Of a stretch of 64,000 nucleotides of DNA, positions 1 through 7,102 are shown in pieces; within the stretch, counting starts at the first letter, position 1; every line of letters starts with the position of its first letter. A program made the position numbers and the translations under genes. The stretch comes from Bacillota bacterium (GTDB taxonomy: Bacteria; Bacillota; Clostridia; Peptostreptococcales; Anaerovoracaceae): the NCBI GenBank assembly GCA_019420305.1, contig JAHZHL010000036.1, positions 42,426-106,425 on the forward strand. The letters are read 5' to 3'. The notes under the pieces are model-generated. The model was not told the origin of the DNA, did not search any database, and saw nothing but the letters and a program-made list of their open reading frames with translations.

Positions 1-144
1 CTGCTCTCTGATATCTGGGGATACGACTTTTTCGGAGATGATCGGACGATTGACACACACATCAAAAATCTCAGAAACAGCCTTGGGAAATATCGGGATT
101 ATATCGTAACACTGAGAGGAATAGGGTATAAATTTGAAGCTTAA
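1..144 (+). CDS. Response regulator, C-terminal winged-helix fragment (OmpR/PhoB type)
   Basis: Only the last 47 codons are inside the window; the frame is open from base 1 to a TAA at 142-144. The translated end shows the pattern of the OmpR/PhoB DNA-binding domain: a recognition-helix region (DRTIDTHIKNLRNSLG) followed by the C-terminal beta-hairpin wing (TLRGIGYKFEA). This is the DNA-binding half of a two-component response regulator; the receiver domain lies upstream of the window. The stop overlaps the start of the histidine kinase gene by 11 bases, so the two are translationally coupled partners. The target genes cannot be told from this fragment. Confidence 0.9.
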   Translation: MLSDIWGYDFFGDDRTIDTHIKNLRNSLGKYRDYIVTLRGIGYKFEA

Positions 145-1552
145 TTTCAATACACACAGTATCAAATTTAAAGTATGCCTGTACTTTATCATATTTGCGG
201 TTCTCCTGCTGGTGATTCTATGGAGTCTTCAGGTGTTCTTTCTAAACACATTTTATCAGACGATGAAAAAGTCAAAAACTGAGAAGGTCGCAAAGAGCAT
301 CGAGCTCGCTTATGAAAGGAACGATCTGTCCGAATTTTCCGATCAGGTCGCTCAGATCGCGGAGTCCAGTGACATGTATATCTATATCTCTTATGTGGAG
401 GGGCTTCCTTTCATGCTGTATGGTCTGGACAATTCGATGCATGATTATACAGAAGAGATTGTCCGCGTAAAGCAGGAGATGGAAGAAAAAAATCTGAAAT
501 CAGTTTCTCTTGTAATTGATGATCAAAATCGACCTCGCAGAATTTTGGCATGTGGCAATATTTTACGCTCAGAGGATAAACCGGAGCTGATTTCCTATAT
601 TTTTTCCCCGCTCTGGCCAGTTAATTCAACATTGGAGATACTTACAACCCAGCTTGTTTACGTAACCTTTATTTCACTGGCTCTGGCGCTGTTTCTCGCC
701 ATCTACCTCTCCACGAGAATTACCACTCCGATCCGTAACATTACCAAGTCAGCGGGAAAACTGGCGCAGGGAGAATACGGAATTGTATTCAAAGGAGGAC
801 ATTATTCGGAGCTGAACAATCTGGCGGACACACTGACCAAAGCGTCCCTTGAGCTGGAAAAATCGACAATGCTGCAAAAAGATCTGATTGCCAATGTGTC
901 TCACGATCTCCGCACGCCTTTGACCATGGTAAAATCCTACGCGGAAATGATCCGTGATCTGTCCGGCGATAATCCGGAAAAAAGAAACGCGCATCTGCAG
1001 GTAATTATTGATGAGGCGGATCGTCTGAACCTGCTGGTAAGCGATATGCTGACTCTTTCCCGGATGCAGTCCGGCGCCATTGTCATTGAGAAAAAAATAT
1101 TCGATATCAAGGATGCCGCAGAGGGAATCGTACTTTCTTTCAAGCTTCTGAAGGAAAAAGACGGCTATCAGATCAATCTGGACTGTCCTTCCTCCATCAT
1201 GGTGGAAGCCGATCCTGAGAGAATGAAGCAGGTATTTTCCAATCTGATTAACAACGCCCTGAAATTCTGCGGCGAGGACAAGGTTGTAAATGTTATAATA
1301 AAGAAAAAGGGTCGCCATGTCCTTTTCCAGGTTCAGGATCACGGGGTGGGAATCCCTGAGGACGAGCTTCCTCACATCTGGGAGCGATATTACAAAGCCA
1401 GTTCCAATATGGTCCGTTCCACGACCGGTTCCGGACTGGGACTGTCAATCGTTAAGGAAATCCTGTCTCTGCACAACGCCAACTACGGAGTGGACAGCAC
1501 TTTGGGAGAAGGAACCACGTTCTGGTTTGAACTCGAAATCGCTGTCAAATAA
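134..1552 (+). CDS. Sensor histidine kinase
   Basis: A 472-residue membrane histidine kinase of the PhoR/ResE type. Seen in the sequence: a first membrane segment at about residues 14-36, an extracellular sensor region to about 165, a second membrane segment at about 172-193, a HAMP linker, a HisKA dimerization helix with NVSHDLRTPL (phospho-acceptor His about 257), then an HATPase_c domain with an N box (NLINNALKF), a DHGVGIP G1 box and a GSGLGLSIVKEI G2 box. The start is a TTG overlapping the end of the response regulator gene, which fits a coupled pair. A terminator follows at 1565-1611. The signal it senses is unknown; no recognizable PAS or Cache motif is obvious in the extracellular region. 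Confidence 0.93.
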   Translation: MKLNFNTHSIKFKVCLYFIIFAVLLLVILWSLQVFFLNTFYQTMKKSKTEKVAKSIELAYERNDLSEFSDQVAQIAESSDMYIYISYVEGLPFMLYGLDNSMHDYTEEIVRVKQEMEEKNLKSVSLVIDDQNRPRRILACGNILRSEDKPELISYIFSPLWPVNSTLEILTTQLVYVTFISLALALFLAIYLSTRITTPIRNITKSAGKLAQGEYGIVFKGGHYSELNNLADTLTKASLELEKSTMLQKDLIANVSHDLRTPLTMVKSYAEMIRDLSGDNPEKRNAHLQVIIDEADRLNLLVSDMLTLSRMQSGAIVIEKKIFDIKDAAEGIVLSFKLLKEKDGYQINLDCPSSIMVEADPERMKQVFSNLINNALKFCGEDKVVNVIIKKKGRHVLFQVQDHGVGIPEDELPHIWERYYKASSNMVRSTTGSGLGLSIVKEILSLHNANYGVDSTLGEGTTFWFELEIAVK

Positions 1553-1564
1553 AAGTTGTAAAAA

Positions 1565-1611
1565 AGAAGGCTCTGCCGCATGTTTCTTCATGCCGCGGAA
1601 GCCTTCTTTCT
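1565..1611. terminator. Bidirectional intrinsic terminator between kinase and mobB
   Basis: Arms GAAGGCT and AGCCTTC enclose an inner complementary stretch (CCGCATG/CATGCCGCGG), with A residues before and TTTCTTG after. It lies between convergent genes and can serve both. Confidence 0.75.
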
Positions 1612-1616
1612 TGTTT

Positions 1617-2261
1617 CTACCCTTTTACACGAATCCGGATTTCTTTTCCCTCTTCATATCCGTCCAGTGCCTTCACCGCTCCCACTACAACATTTTTCAG
1701 GGTGTTTTTAACAAAGGGAACCATAGGAATTTCAACTCCATCGATCGTAAGCACCACATCCGCTTCTTCTTTTTCTTTTTGTGTAACCTTTTCTACTAAA
1801 TCCGCCAATGTTTCTACCTCCTCAAGACAATTTACAACCGGAAGTCCTTGATATTCCTTTCGTTCTTCCGCAATGAGCCCGGAGACCGCAAAGACACGCT
1901 CTGACATTTTCTTCTCCAGATCCTCCTCTGTTTTTCCCGTAAGAATAACCGGGCAGTCTGCCCCGCTGTCTCCTTCGAAAATTACAAAATCTTCTTTATA
2001 ATACTTTAATACCGCATCGATCTCCATCCTCCTGGAAAGCAGGAGATCGGTTTCATGCTCTCCCAGCGCCGTCACCCGGACAGCTCCCGCCTGCGCGTGT
2101 TTATAGGTATCTGTGCCCGGATGATCCATAGCGAATCCTTCATAATGGATATCCTTTACGGTGCCTACACTGTAACCGCGCTTTCTGAGTTCCGCAACAA
2201 GCCGGGTCACTGTGGTGGTCTTTCCGGTCTTGGAAAATCCCTTCACCATAACTGCTCTCAC
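1617..2261 (-). CDS. mobB: Molybdopterin-guanine dinucleotide biosynthesis protein B-like GTPase
   Basis: A 214-residue P-loop protein of the MobB family. The N-terminus has a clear Walker A (GFSKTGKTT, residues 8-16), followed by the family region VGTVKDIHYEGFAMDHPGTDTYKHAQAGA and a central IFEGDSG. MobB proteins bind GTP and assist attachment of a nucleotide to molybdopterin or handling of the cofactor. The family is usually about 160-170 residues, so the C-terminal 40-50 residues (VDVVLTIDG-like, strand-rich) are an extension of unknown role. It is the last gene of the tup cluster, 23 bases after tupC, so it probably serves tungsten or molybdenum cofactor maturation for the AOR enzymes further right. 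Confidence 0.85.
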   Translation of the reverse strand: MRAVMVKGFSKTGKTTTVTRLVAELRKRGYSVGTVKDIHYEGFAMDHPGTDTYKHAQAGAVRVTALGEHETDLLLSRRMEIDAVLKYYKEDFVIFEGDSGADCPVILTGKTEEDLEKKMSERVFAVSGLIAEERKEYQGLPVVNCLEEVETLADLVEKVTQKEKEEADVVLTIDGVEIPMVPFVKNTLKNVVVGAVKALDGYEEGKEIRIRVKG

Positions 2262-2284
2262 TTCTCTATCACCTCTTTTCCTTT

Positions 2285-2989
2285 TTAAAGCAACAGTTCT
2301 CCTTCAATAAATCTGCGCGTCACGGGATTTTGGGGCACCCGCAGCATCTGCCCAGCCTCTCCCTCTTCTACAAGAATCCCGTCCTTTAAAAACAGGCAGC
2401 GATCACAAACTCTGCGAGCCTGTGCCAGATTATGAGTGATCATTACAATCGTTGTGCTGAAAACCTCATTAATTTTGATTAACATCTGTTCAATTTCCGC
2501 AGTCGTTACCGGATCGATGTTAGCTGTAGGTTCATCCAGAAGCAGGAGATCCGGATAAAAAGACAACGCCCGCGCCAGCGCTACCTTCTGCGTCTCTCCG
2601 CCTGACAGCTTCCAAGCCTTTTTCTTCCGTAAGTCCATCAGATTCAGTTCTTCGCAGAGCTGCAGAACTCGCGCCTCAATCTGAGTCCGGCTCCATCCAC
2701 GCAGCTTCAGAGGATAAGCAATGTTATTTTCCACTGTAGAGGACAGCAGATAGGGTTTTTGAAAGACCTGCGTCATATCCCTCCATGGAATTTCTTCCTT
2801 TCCGTCATAAAAAATCCTGCCTGCGGAAGGTTCTTCCAGACCCGCAATGAGATTCAGCAAGGTGCTTTTTCCCGCGCCGTTGGGACCGATGATTGCCGTC
2901 CGTTTACAGCCCTGAATTTCTGCCTGTTCTAAATCCAGCACGGTTTTTCCGTCATAAGTTTTTTTCAGTTGTCTTACCTTCAGCTTCAT
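2285..2989 (-). CDS. tupC: Tungstate ABC transporter, ATP-binding protein
   Basis: A 234-residue ABC ATPase: Walker A GPNGAGKST near residue 37, Q-loop region (TQVFQKPYLLSS), signature LSGGETQKVALARAL, Walker B LLLLDEPTANID and an H-loop (MITHN). It would energize oxyanion import together with the membrane protein encoded just upstream (10-base gap). Tungstate rather than molybdate or sulfate is inferred from the partner TupA-type binding protein and the AOR neighbourhood, not from the ATPase itself. Confidence 0.85.
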   Translation of the reverse strand: MKLKVRQLKKTYDGKTVLDLEQAEIQGCKRTAIIGPNGAGKSTLLNLIAGLEEPSAGRIFYDGKEEIPWRDMTQVFQKPYLLSSTVENNIAYPLKLRGWSRTQIEARVLQLCEELNLMDLRKKKAWKLSGGETQKVALARALSFYPDLLLLDEPTANIDPVTTAEIEQMLIKINEVFSTTIVMITHNLAQARRVCDRCLFLKDGILVEEGEAGQMLRVPQNPVTRRFIEGELLL

Positions 2990-2998
2990 CCTGCCCTC

Positions 2999-3694
2999 CT
3001 ATCGACTTTCTCTTTCCTGAAAATGATATAGCAGCGCATTCACAAAAAAGGAAATTGCCAGCAAAATGATTCCAATGGCAATGGCTCTCTCGTAATTCCC
3101 CATTCCCTTAAGCTCTGTGATATAGGTTGTCATCACTCGGGTCCTGCCTTTAATATTGCCTCCTACGATCATGACCGCCCCAACTTCGGAAATCGCTCTT
3201 CCAAAACCGCTTACCACTGATGTGGTCAAACCAGTCCGCATTTCATAGATTAAAAGCTTCATGCGGGACGCTTTCCTGGCTCCCAACGTAGTTGCCAGTT
3301 TGTATATCACCGGCGCCTTTTCTTTTACCAGATTATAGGTCAGGCCGGTCACAATGGGCGTCACCAGGCAAATCTGCGCGATGATCATGGCCGTTACCGT
3401 ATAGTTAAGCTGAAAGCTGCCCAGCGGTCCTCTCCGCATAAGGATCAAAAATACCGTAAGACCCGCGATGACGGGAGGCAGGCTCATCAGAGTATAAATC
3501 ACGCGGATCAGAATTCCCTTTCCCCGAAAGGAATGGGTCCCCAAAAAGACGCCGGCAGGAATTCCGATACAGCTGGAAATCACTACGGAAAAAAAGGAAA
3601 CATAAAGGGACAACCCCACAATTTCAAAGATCTCCGCATCACCGCTAAAAATCAGGCGAAGGGCCTCCATTACTCCATGTCCAATTGCATCCAT
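2999..3694 (-). CDS. tupB: Tungstate ABC transporter, permease
   Basis: A 231-residue integral membrane protein with about five to six hydrophobic segments and the EAA-type cytoplasmic loop (ATTLGARKASRMKLLIYEMRTG ... GFGRAISEVGAVMIVGG) that contacts the ATPase. This loop and size match the TupB/WtpB/ModB permease group. It forms the channel through which tungstate delivered by TupA is imported. A hairpin followed by T residues lies between it and tupA, so its expression is probably lower than that of tupA, as is usual for binding-protein operons. Confidence 0.85.
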   Translation of the reverse strand: MDAIGHGVMEALRLIFSGDAEIFEIVGLSLYVSFFSVVISSCIGIPAGVFLGTHSFRGKGILIRVIYTLMSLPPVIAGLTVFLILMRRGPLGSFQLNYTVTAMIIAQICLVTPIVTGLTYNLVKEKAPVIYKLATTLGARKASRMKLLIYEMRTGLTTSVVSGFGRAISEVGAVMIVGGNIKGRTRVMTTYITELKGMGNYERAIAIGIILLAISFFVNALLYHFQERESR

Positions 3695-3730
3695 ACTCTT
3701 GTCCTTTCCAAAATCAGCCCTATTATATCA

Positions 3731-3761
3731 AAAAAGAGCGGAAATGTCTCCCGCTCTTTTA
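3731..3761 (-). terminator. Intercistronic hairpin with U tract between tupA and tupB
   Basis: AAAGAGCGG and CCGCTCTTT arms, loop of about 9, with a T run on the minus strand after the stem. It is likely an attenuating terminator that lets most transcripts stop after tupA; partial read-through would supply tupB, tupC and mobB. A TATAAT-like sequence just after it could also give a weak internal promoter. Confidence 0.65.
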
Positions 3762-3772
3762 TCTTACTTAAC

Positions 3773-4651
3773 TTATTTCGCGTTTGGAATAAACAGAGCT
3801 TCGCCATATTCTTCCTGTCCGTATTCCCCAATCAGCTTCTGAGTTTCATCGGAAACAATCCATTCCTGGAACGCTTTCGCTCCGTCCGCGTTGATGTTTT
3901 CGTTTTTCTCCGGATTTACGCAGATTACGCCATACTGGTTGTTGAGCACGCCGCTCGGATCTTTCTCGCTGACAATTTTCAGTTCCGTTTCGCCGCCTAC
4001 ATTCAGCCAGGTTGCCCGGTCAGACAGGGTATAACCTTTCATTTCGTCGGTCATGGTGATTACATCACCCATGCCGGCAGCTGCTTCCACATACCAGTCT
4101 CCCTTGGGAGCGATCCCTGCTTCTTCCCAGATTTCCAGTTCTTTTTTATGCGTTCCGGAGTCGTCCGCTCTGGATACGAAAGTCTGCTGTTCCTGTTCGA
4201 TGGTCGTAAAGGCTTTCAGCGCGTCTTCTTTCGCATTTTCTTCAATTCCTGCCGGATCCGCCTCTGGTCCTACAACGACAAAATCGTTGTACATTACATC
4301 CAGACGTCCGTCCGCATCCGCGTGTCCGCCGTCAACGAACTCTTTTTCCGCTGCTGGAGAATGTACGAGCAGCACATCTGCCTCACCCTGTTCGCCCAGT
4401 TCCATAGCTTCTCCGGAACCAACCGAAATCACCTCTACGGTGTAGCCGGTTTTTTCTTCAAAATCCGGAAGGATCGCGTCCAACAGTCCGCTGTCTTTCG
4501 TACTGGTAGTTGTTGCCAGACGCAGGTTTGGATTTTCCGGAGCGCTTGCAGTATCTCCGCTCTCATCACTTCCGCCGCAGCCTGTCAGAGCGAACGCTGA
4601 GGAAATTCCCAGCATCATCACCATAGCCGCCGCAATTACACGTTTTTTCAT
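3773..4651 (-). CDS. tupA: Tungstate-binding lipoprotein
   Basis: A 292-residue extracytoplasmic solute-binding protein. The N-terminus is a lipoprotein signal peptide ending in LTGC (lipidated Cys about 25). The mature start carries LATTTSTKDSG; a TTTS motif at this place is typical of TupA tungstate receptors. Further PBP-like blocks follow (SVGSGEAMELGEQGEADVLLVHSP; FVSRADDSGTHKKELE; AAGMGDVITM). It captures tungstate outside the cell for TupB/TupC. A good Shine-Dalgarno (AGGAGG) precedes the ATG. A long leader with a predicted cofactor riboswitch and terminator lies upstream. Confidence 0.9.
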   Translation of the reverse strand: MKKRVIAAAMVMMLGISSAFALTGCGGSDESGDTASAPENPNLRLATTTSTKDSGLLDAILPDFEEKTGYTVEVISVGSGEAMELGEQGEADVLLVHSPAAEKEFVDGGHADADGRLDVMYNDFVVVGPEADPAGIEENAKEDALKAFTTIEQEQQTFVSRADDSGTHKKELEIWEEAGIAPKGDWYVEAAAGMGDVITMTDEMKGYTLSDRATWLNVGGETELKIVSEKDPSGVLNNQYGVICVNPEKNENINADGAKAFQEWIVSDETQKLIGEYGQEEYGEALFIPNAK

Positions 4652-4701
4652 TTCTTTCTCCTCCTAAAACAATTGTAATAATAATTTATCCAAAAAAACA
4701 G

Positions 4702-4734
4702 AAAAAAACCTTCCGGTTTGTCCACGAAAGGTTT
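4702..4734 (-). terminator. Terminator of the tupA leader riboswitch
   Basis: On the minus strand AACCTT pairs with AAGGTT, followed by seven T. It lies between the aptamer-like region and the tupA start. The 5' arm begins CCTTTC, which could alternatively pair with the conserved GGAAAGG at the 3' edge of the aptamer, giving an antiterminator/terminator switch. Confidence 0.7.
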
Positions 4735-4741
4735 TCCTGCT

Positions 4742-4858
4742 TCTTTGCCCTGATGCAACCATTCCTTTCCAAACACGGGAGGCACGGAGGTTTCCCTCCG
4801 CACCCATCGGTCAGCCGCCATCCCTTCCGGATTAGGCGGACAGACTCGGAATTTTTTT
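4742..4858 (-). ncRNA. Candidate Moco/Tuco-type riboswitch upstream of tupA
   Basis: Read on the minus strand, a closing helix ATTCC/GGAAT (4848-4852 with 4761-4765) encloses a stem with a GGGAAACC tetraloop (GCGGAGG-GAAA-CCTCCG) flanked by GGGT and TGCCT, then a purine block GGAAAGGA. The GGGT...GCCT pair, the 5' TCCGA and the 3' AAAGGA are shared with the leaders of both AOR operons in this window. A terminator follows. The location before a tungstate importer fits a riboswitch sensing molybdenum or tungsten cofactor. The class name is from memory of the family and has not been tested with a covariance model. Confidence 0.7.
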
Positions 4859-4878
4859 AATTATCCTTTTCTTCTTTT

Positions 4879-5565
4879 TTATAGTTCAATCAAATCATAT
4901 TCCTGCTCCAACAGATCGATGGTCAGAAGCTTGTTTCTCAGGGTCTGCGGTCTTCCTAAAAGCACTTTGACTGTCTCCGCCACTTCCAACGCACCCACAA
5001 TGGCAGGCGTAAACACCGGGTTTCCGGTCTCTGTTTCAATTCCTCGTTCCGCGCCTTCCGGATACAGACGATCAAACCCTGTATCTCCCGGAAAGATCAC
5101 CGTGACCTGCCCCTGCCATCCTGCAATCGCTCCATGTATCAGCGGAATTCCCCGTTTTGCGCAGATCCGCGCGAGCAATCGCCGTGCCGGTATATTATCC
5201 AGCGCGTCAATCACAGCATCATAACGATCCGTTATAATGTCCTCGACATTCTCTTCGGTCAGATAACAGCACAAAGGATGGAGTTCCGTTTCGGAGTTTA
5301 CCGCTCGAATCCGCTCCTGCGCCGCCAGCGCCTTGTGGTATCCCAGATTCCGTTCTGTGCTGAACAGCTGGCGGTTCAGATTTCCGGGCTGAAAAACATC
5401 ACCGTCAACAGCGGTGATATAACCGATACCGATTCTCGCGAACCCTTCAATAATATAACCGCCTAAACCACCACAGCCTGCAACGCAAACGCTGCAGGCC
5501 TGTAGTTTTTCATTCTCTTCTTCTGTAATTGTTCCGATATTTCGCTCATATCTTTCAGCAACCAT
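4879..5565 (-). CDS. ThiF/MoeB/HesA-family adenylyltransferase
   Basis: A 228-residue E1-like enzyme. It has the Rossmann ATP-binding motif GCGGLGGYI near residue 30, the N..RQ motif (GNLNRQLF) and the D...DAVIDALDN block that binds Mg-ATP. Such enzymes adenylate the C-terminal Gly-Gly of small ubiquitin-like sulfur carriers such as MoaD or ThiS. Two MoaD-like proteins ending in GG are encoded nearby, so MoaD activation (MoeB role) is the likely job. The protein lacks the usual pair of CxxC zinc motifs, so it is closer to the short HesA/ThiF group than to full MoeB. It sits between the tup leader and the NlpC/P60 gene, all on the minus strand. Confidence 0.78.
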   Translation of the reverse strand: MVAERYERNIGTITEEENEKLQACSVCVAGCGGLGGYIIEGFARIGIGYITAVDGDVFQPGNLNRQLFSTERNLGYHKALAAQERIRAVNSETELHPLCCYLTEENVEDIITDRYDAVIDALDNIPARRLLARICAKRGIPLIHGAIAGWQGQVTVIFPGDTGFDRLYPEGAERGIETETGNPVFTPAIVGALEVAETVKVLLGRPQTLRNKLLTIDLLEQEYDLIEL

Positions 5566-6686
5566 TAGTCTATGATCCTTCTTACTGTGATAATGCTCTT
5601 ATACGTCGCACTGCTCACTTTAATGCCGGAACTTGGCGTACTGGCATGAACAATCTGTCCATTGCCGATATAAATTCCGACATGCCCCGAGTAGCAGATG
5701 ATATCTCCCGGCTGTGCCTCACTGTAAGAAACTCCCCGTCCACAGGAACGCTGAGCGGAAGACGAATGAGGAAGGGAATATCCGAAGCGCGCATATACGC
5801 TCATCGTAAATCCGGAGCAATCTGTTCCGTTTGTCAGGCTGGAGCCTCCATAAACATACGGATTTCCAACAAACTGAAGCGCATAATCGACAACCGCCTG
5901 TCCCGATGCGCTGCCTGCCTCTGCACTTTCATTACTGTCCGAAGAACTGCTGTCTGAACCAGCTGTCGGCTGACTGCTGTCAGTACCGGCAGAAGATGAC
6001 GCGTCGGAAGCGGAAGACGAGGAATCATCCTGGGCGGTCTCTTCGGAGCTGCCGGTTTCCACGACTTTTGTCACCGGTTTTTTCTCCACCTTTGAAGATA
6101 TCACCTCTTTTGATACAATCTTGCCGTTTTCCTTGACTACTTCGCTGACAACGGTTTTCTTGCCTTTCTTTCCCTTTTTGACGACCTCTTCTTCCCCGCT
6201 CTGGAGGTCATCGTTCACCTTATACTCGGTCTTGTAATTAATGGCTTTTGTCTTGCTTACCTTTTCTGTCGTCGTTACGGTTACAAGAGGGTCTTCCGTC
6301 TCATTGGCAGCTACCACTTCTTCTACCGCCTCTTCCGTATCCGTAAGAACCGGTTTCTCATCACCGCGTTCCAGATTCTTCGAAGTTACGGTGATCTCCG
6401 GAGATACAGTCGTCTCCGCTTCATTTGTGTCTTCCGTGGTATAGTTGGCTTTGACCTGTTCAATGATCTTCTCGCCCTCTTCTTTCGTCGCAACGACAAA
6501 TTCTTCTTTGTCGCCGATCTTTACCGACCAGGGCTGTTCGACCTTTGTACCGTCTTCCGTCACCGCGTATGGCTCCGTAAACTGTAAAAATGAACAGATC
6601 CCAAGAATCATAACGATAAACGCAAGTCCGATAACCGCTACTTTCAATCGGTGTTCAAAGAACTTTAATTTTTTTAATTTTTCCAT
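5565..6686 (-). CDS. G5 domain / NlpC-P60 cell-wall hydrolase
   Basis: A 373-residue exported protein. A single membrane segment near residues 15-36 anchors it. Next come a region like the YabE/DUF348 proteins, a G5-type domain (LVTVTTTEKVSKTKAINYKT...KPVTKVVETG, about 130-215), a Ser-rich low-complexity linker (about 217-258) and a C-terminal NlpC/P60 domain. The catalytic Cys (TDCSGF), His (SGHVGIYIG) and third polar residue (IVHAS) are all present, so it should be an active peptidoglycan endopeptidase. Its place inside a tungsten-cofactor cluster is odd and has no obvious functional link; the start codon has only a weak ribosome-binding site. Confidence 0.88.
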   Translation of the reverse strand: MEKLKKLKFFEHRLKVAVIGLAFIVMILGICSFLQFTEPYAVTEDGTKVEQPWSVKIGDKEEFVVATKEEGEKIIEQVKANYTTEDTNEAETTVSPEITVTSKNLERGDEKPVLTDTEEAVEEVVAANETEDPLVTVTTTEKVSKTKAINYKTEYKVNDDLQSGEEEVVKKGKKGKKTVVSEVVKENGKIVSKEVISSKVEKKPVTKVVETGSSEETAQDDSSSSASDASSSAGTDSSQPTAGSDSSSSDSNESAEAGSASGQAVVDYALQFVGNPYVYGGSSLTNGTDCSGFTMSVYARFGYSLPHSSSAQRSCGRGVSYSEAQPGDIICYSGHVGIYIGNGQIVHASTPSSGIKVSSATYKSIITVRRIID

Positions 6687-6732
6687 ACTACTACAATTCC
6701 GTACTCGTACTTCAACAACAACGAACTAACTG

Positions 6733-6972
6733 TCAGCCCCCCGAAACTCTCGACCAGGCTTTCAGCTCATCACCCGGCGACAGACGATCGTCAATCATAA
6801 CACGCATACCATTAACCGCAACAAACCCGAAATTCGGAAGTTCTTTGTAGTTAATGCCTGCTGCCCGAAGAGCCTCGTCGCAGGTACAATTATCCGGCAC
6901 TTCTATTTTCCGCTCTTTGTCTCCGTCAAAGAGTTTTTTCAGAGAGCCGCGCAGTGTGATTGTGATTTCCAT
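6733..6972 (-). CDS. moaD: MoaD/ThiS-family sulfur carrier
   Basis: A 79-residue beta-grasp protein ending in SRVSGG; the terminal Gly-Gly is the thiocarboxylation site of MoaD/ThiS. The core pattern (VNGMRVMIDDRLSPGDELKAW) is typical. MoaD donates sulfur to make molybdopterin, the ligand of tungsten in AOR enzymes. The start at 6972 is chosen because AAGGAGGG stands six bases upstream; an upstream ATG at 7047 has no support. It is downstream of AOR-1 on the same strand (130-base gap), so it may be read from the same promoter. The ThiF/MoeB-like protein two genes away is its probable activator. Confidence 0.85.
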   Translation of the reverse strand: MEITITLRGSLKKLFDGDKERKIEVPDNCTCDEALRAAGINYKELPNFGFVAVNGMRVMIDDRLSPGDELKAWSRVSGG

Positions 6973-7102
6973 AATCCCTCCTTGTAAAAAAGAGTGCAGG
7001 ATGAACTCCAAACACTCTTTTATTATAACGCATTTTTCTCTCAGCAAAAAGCGTTTTTTGAACTTTTTTGCTGTTTCACAAACTCTTCACCTTGAGTTTT
7101 TT

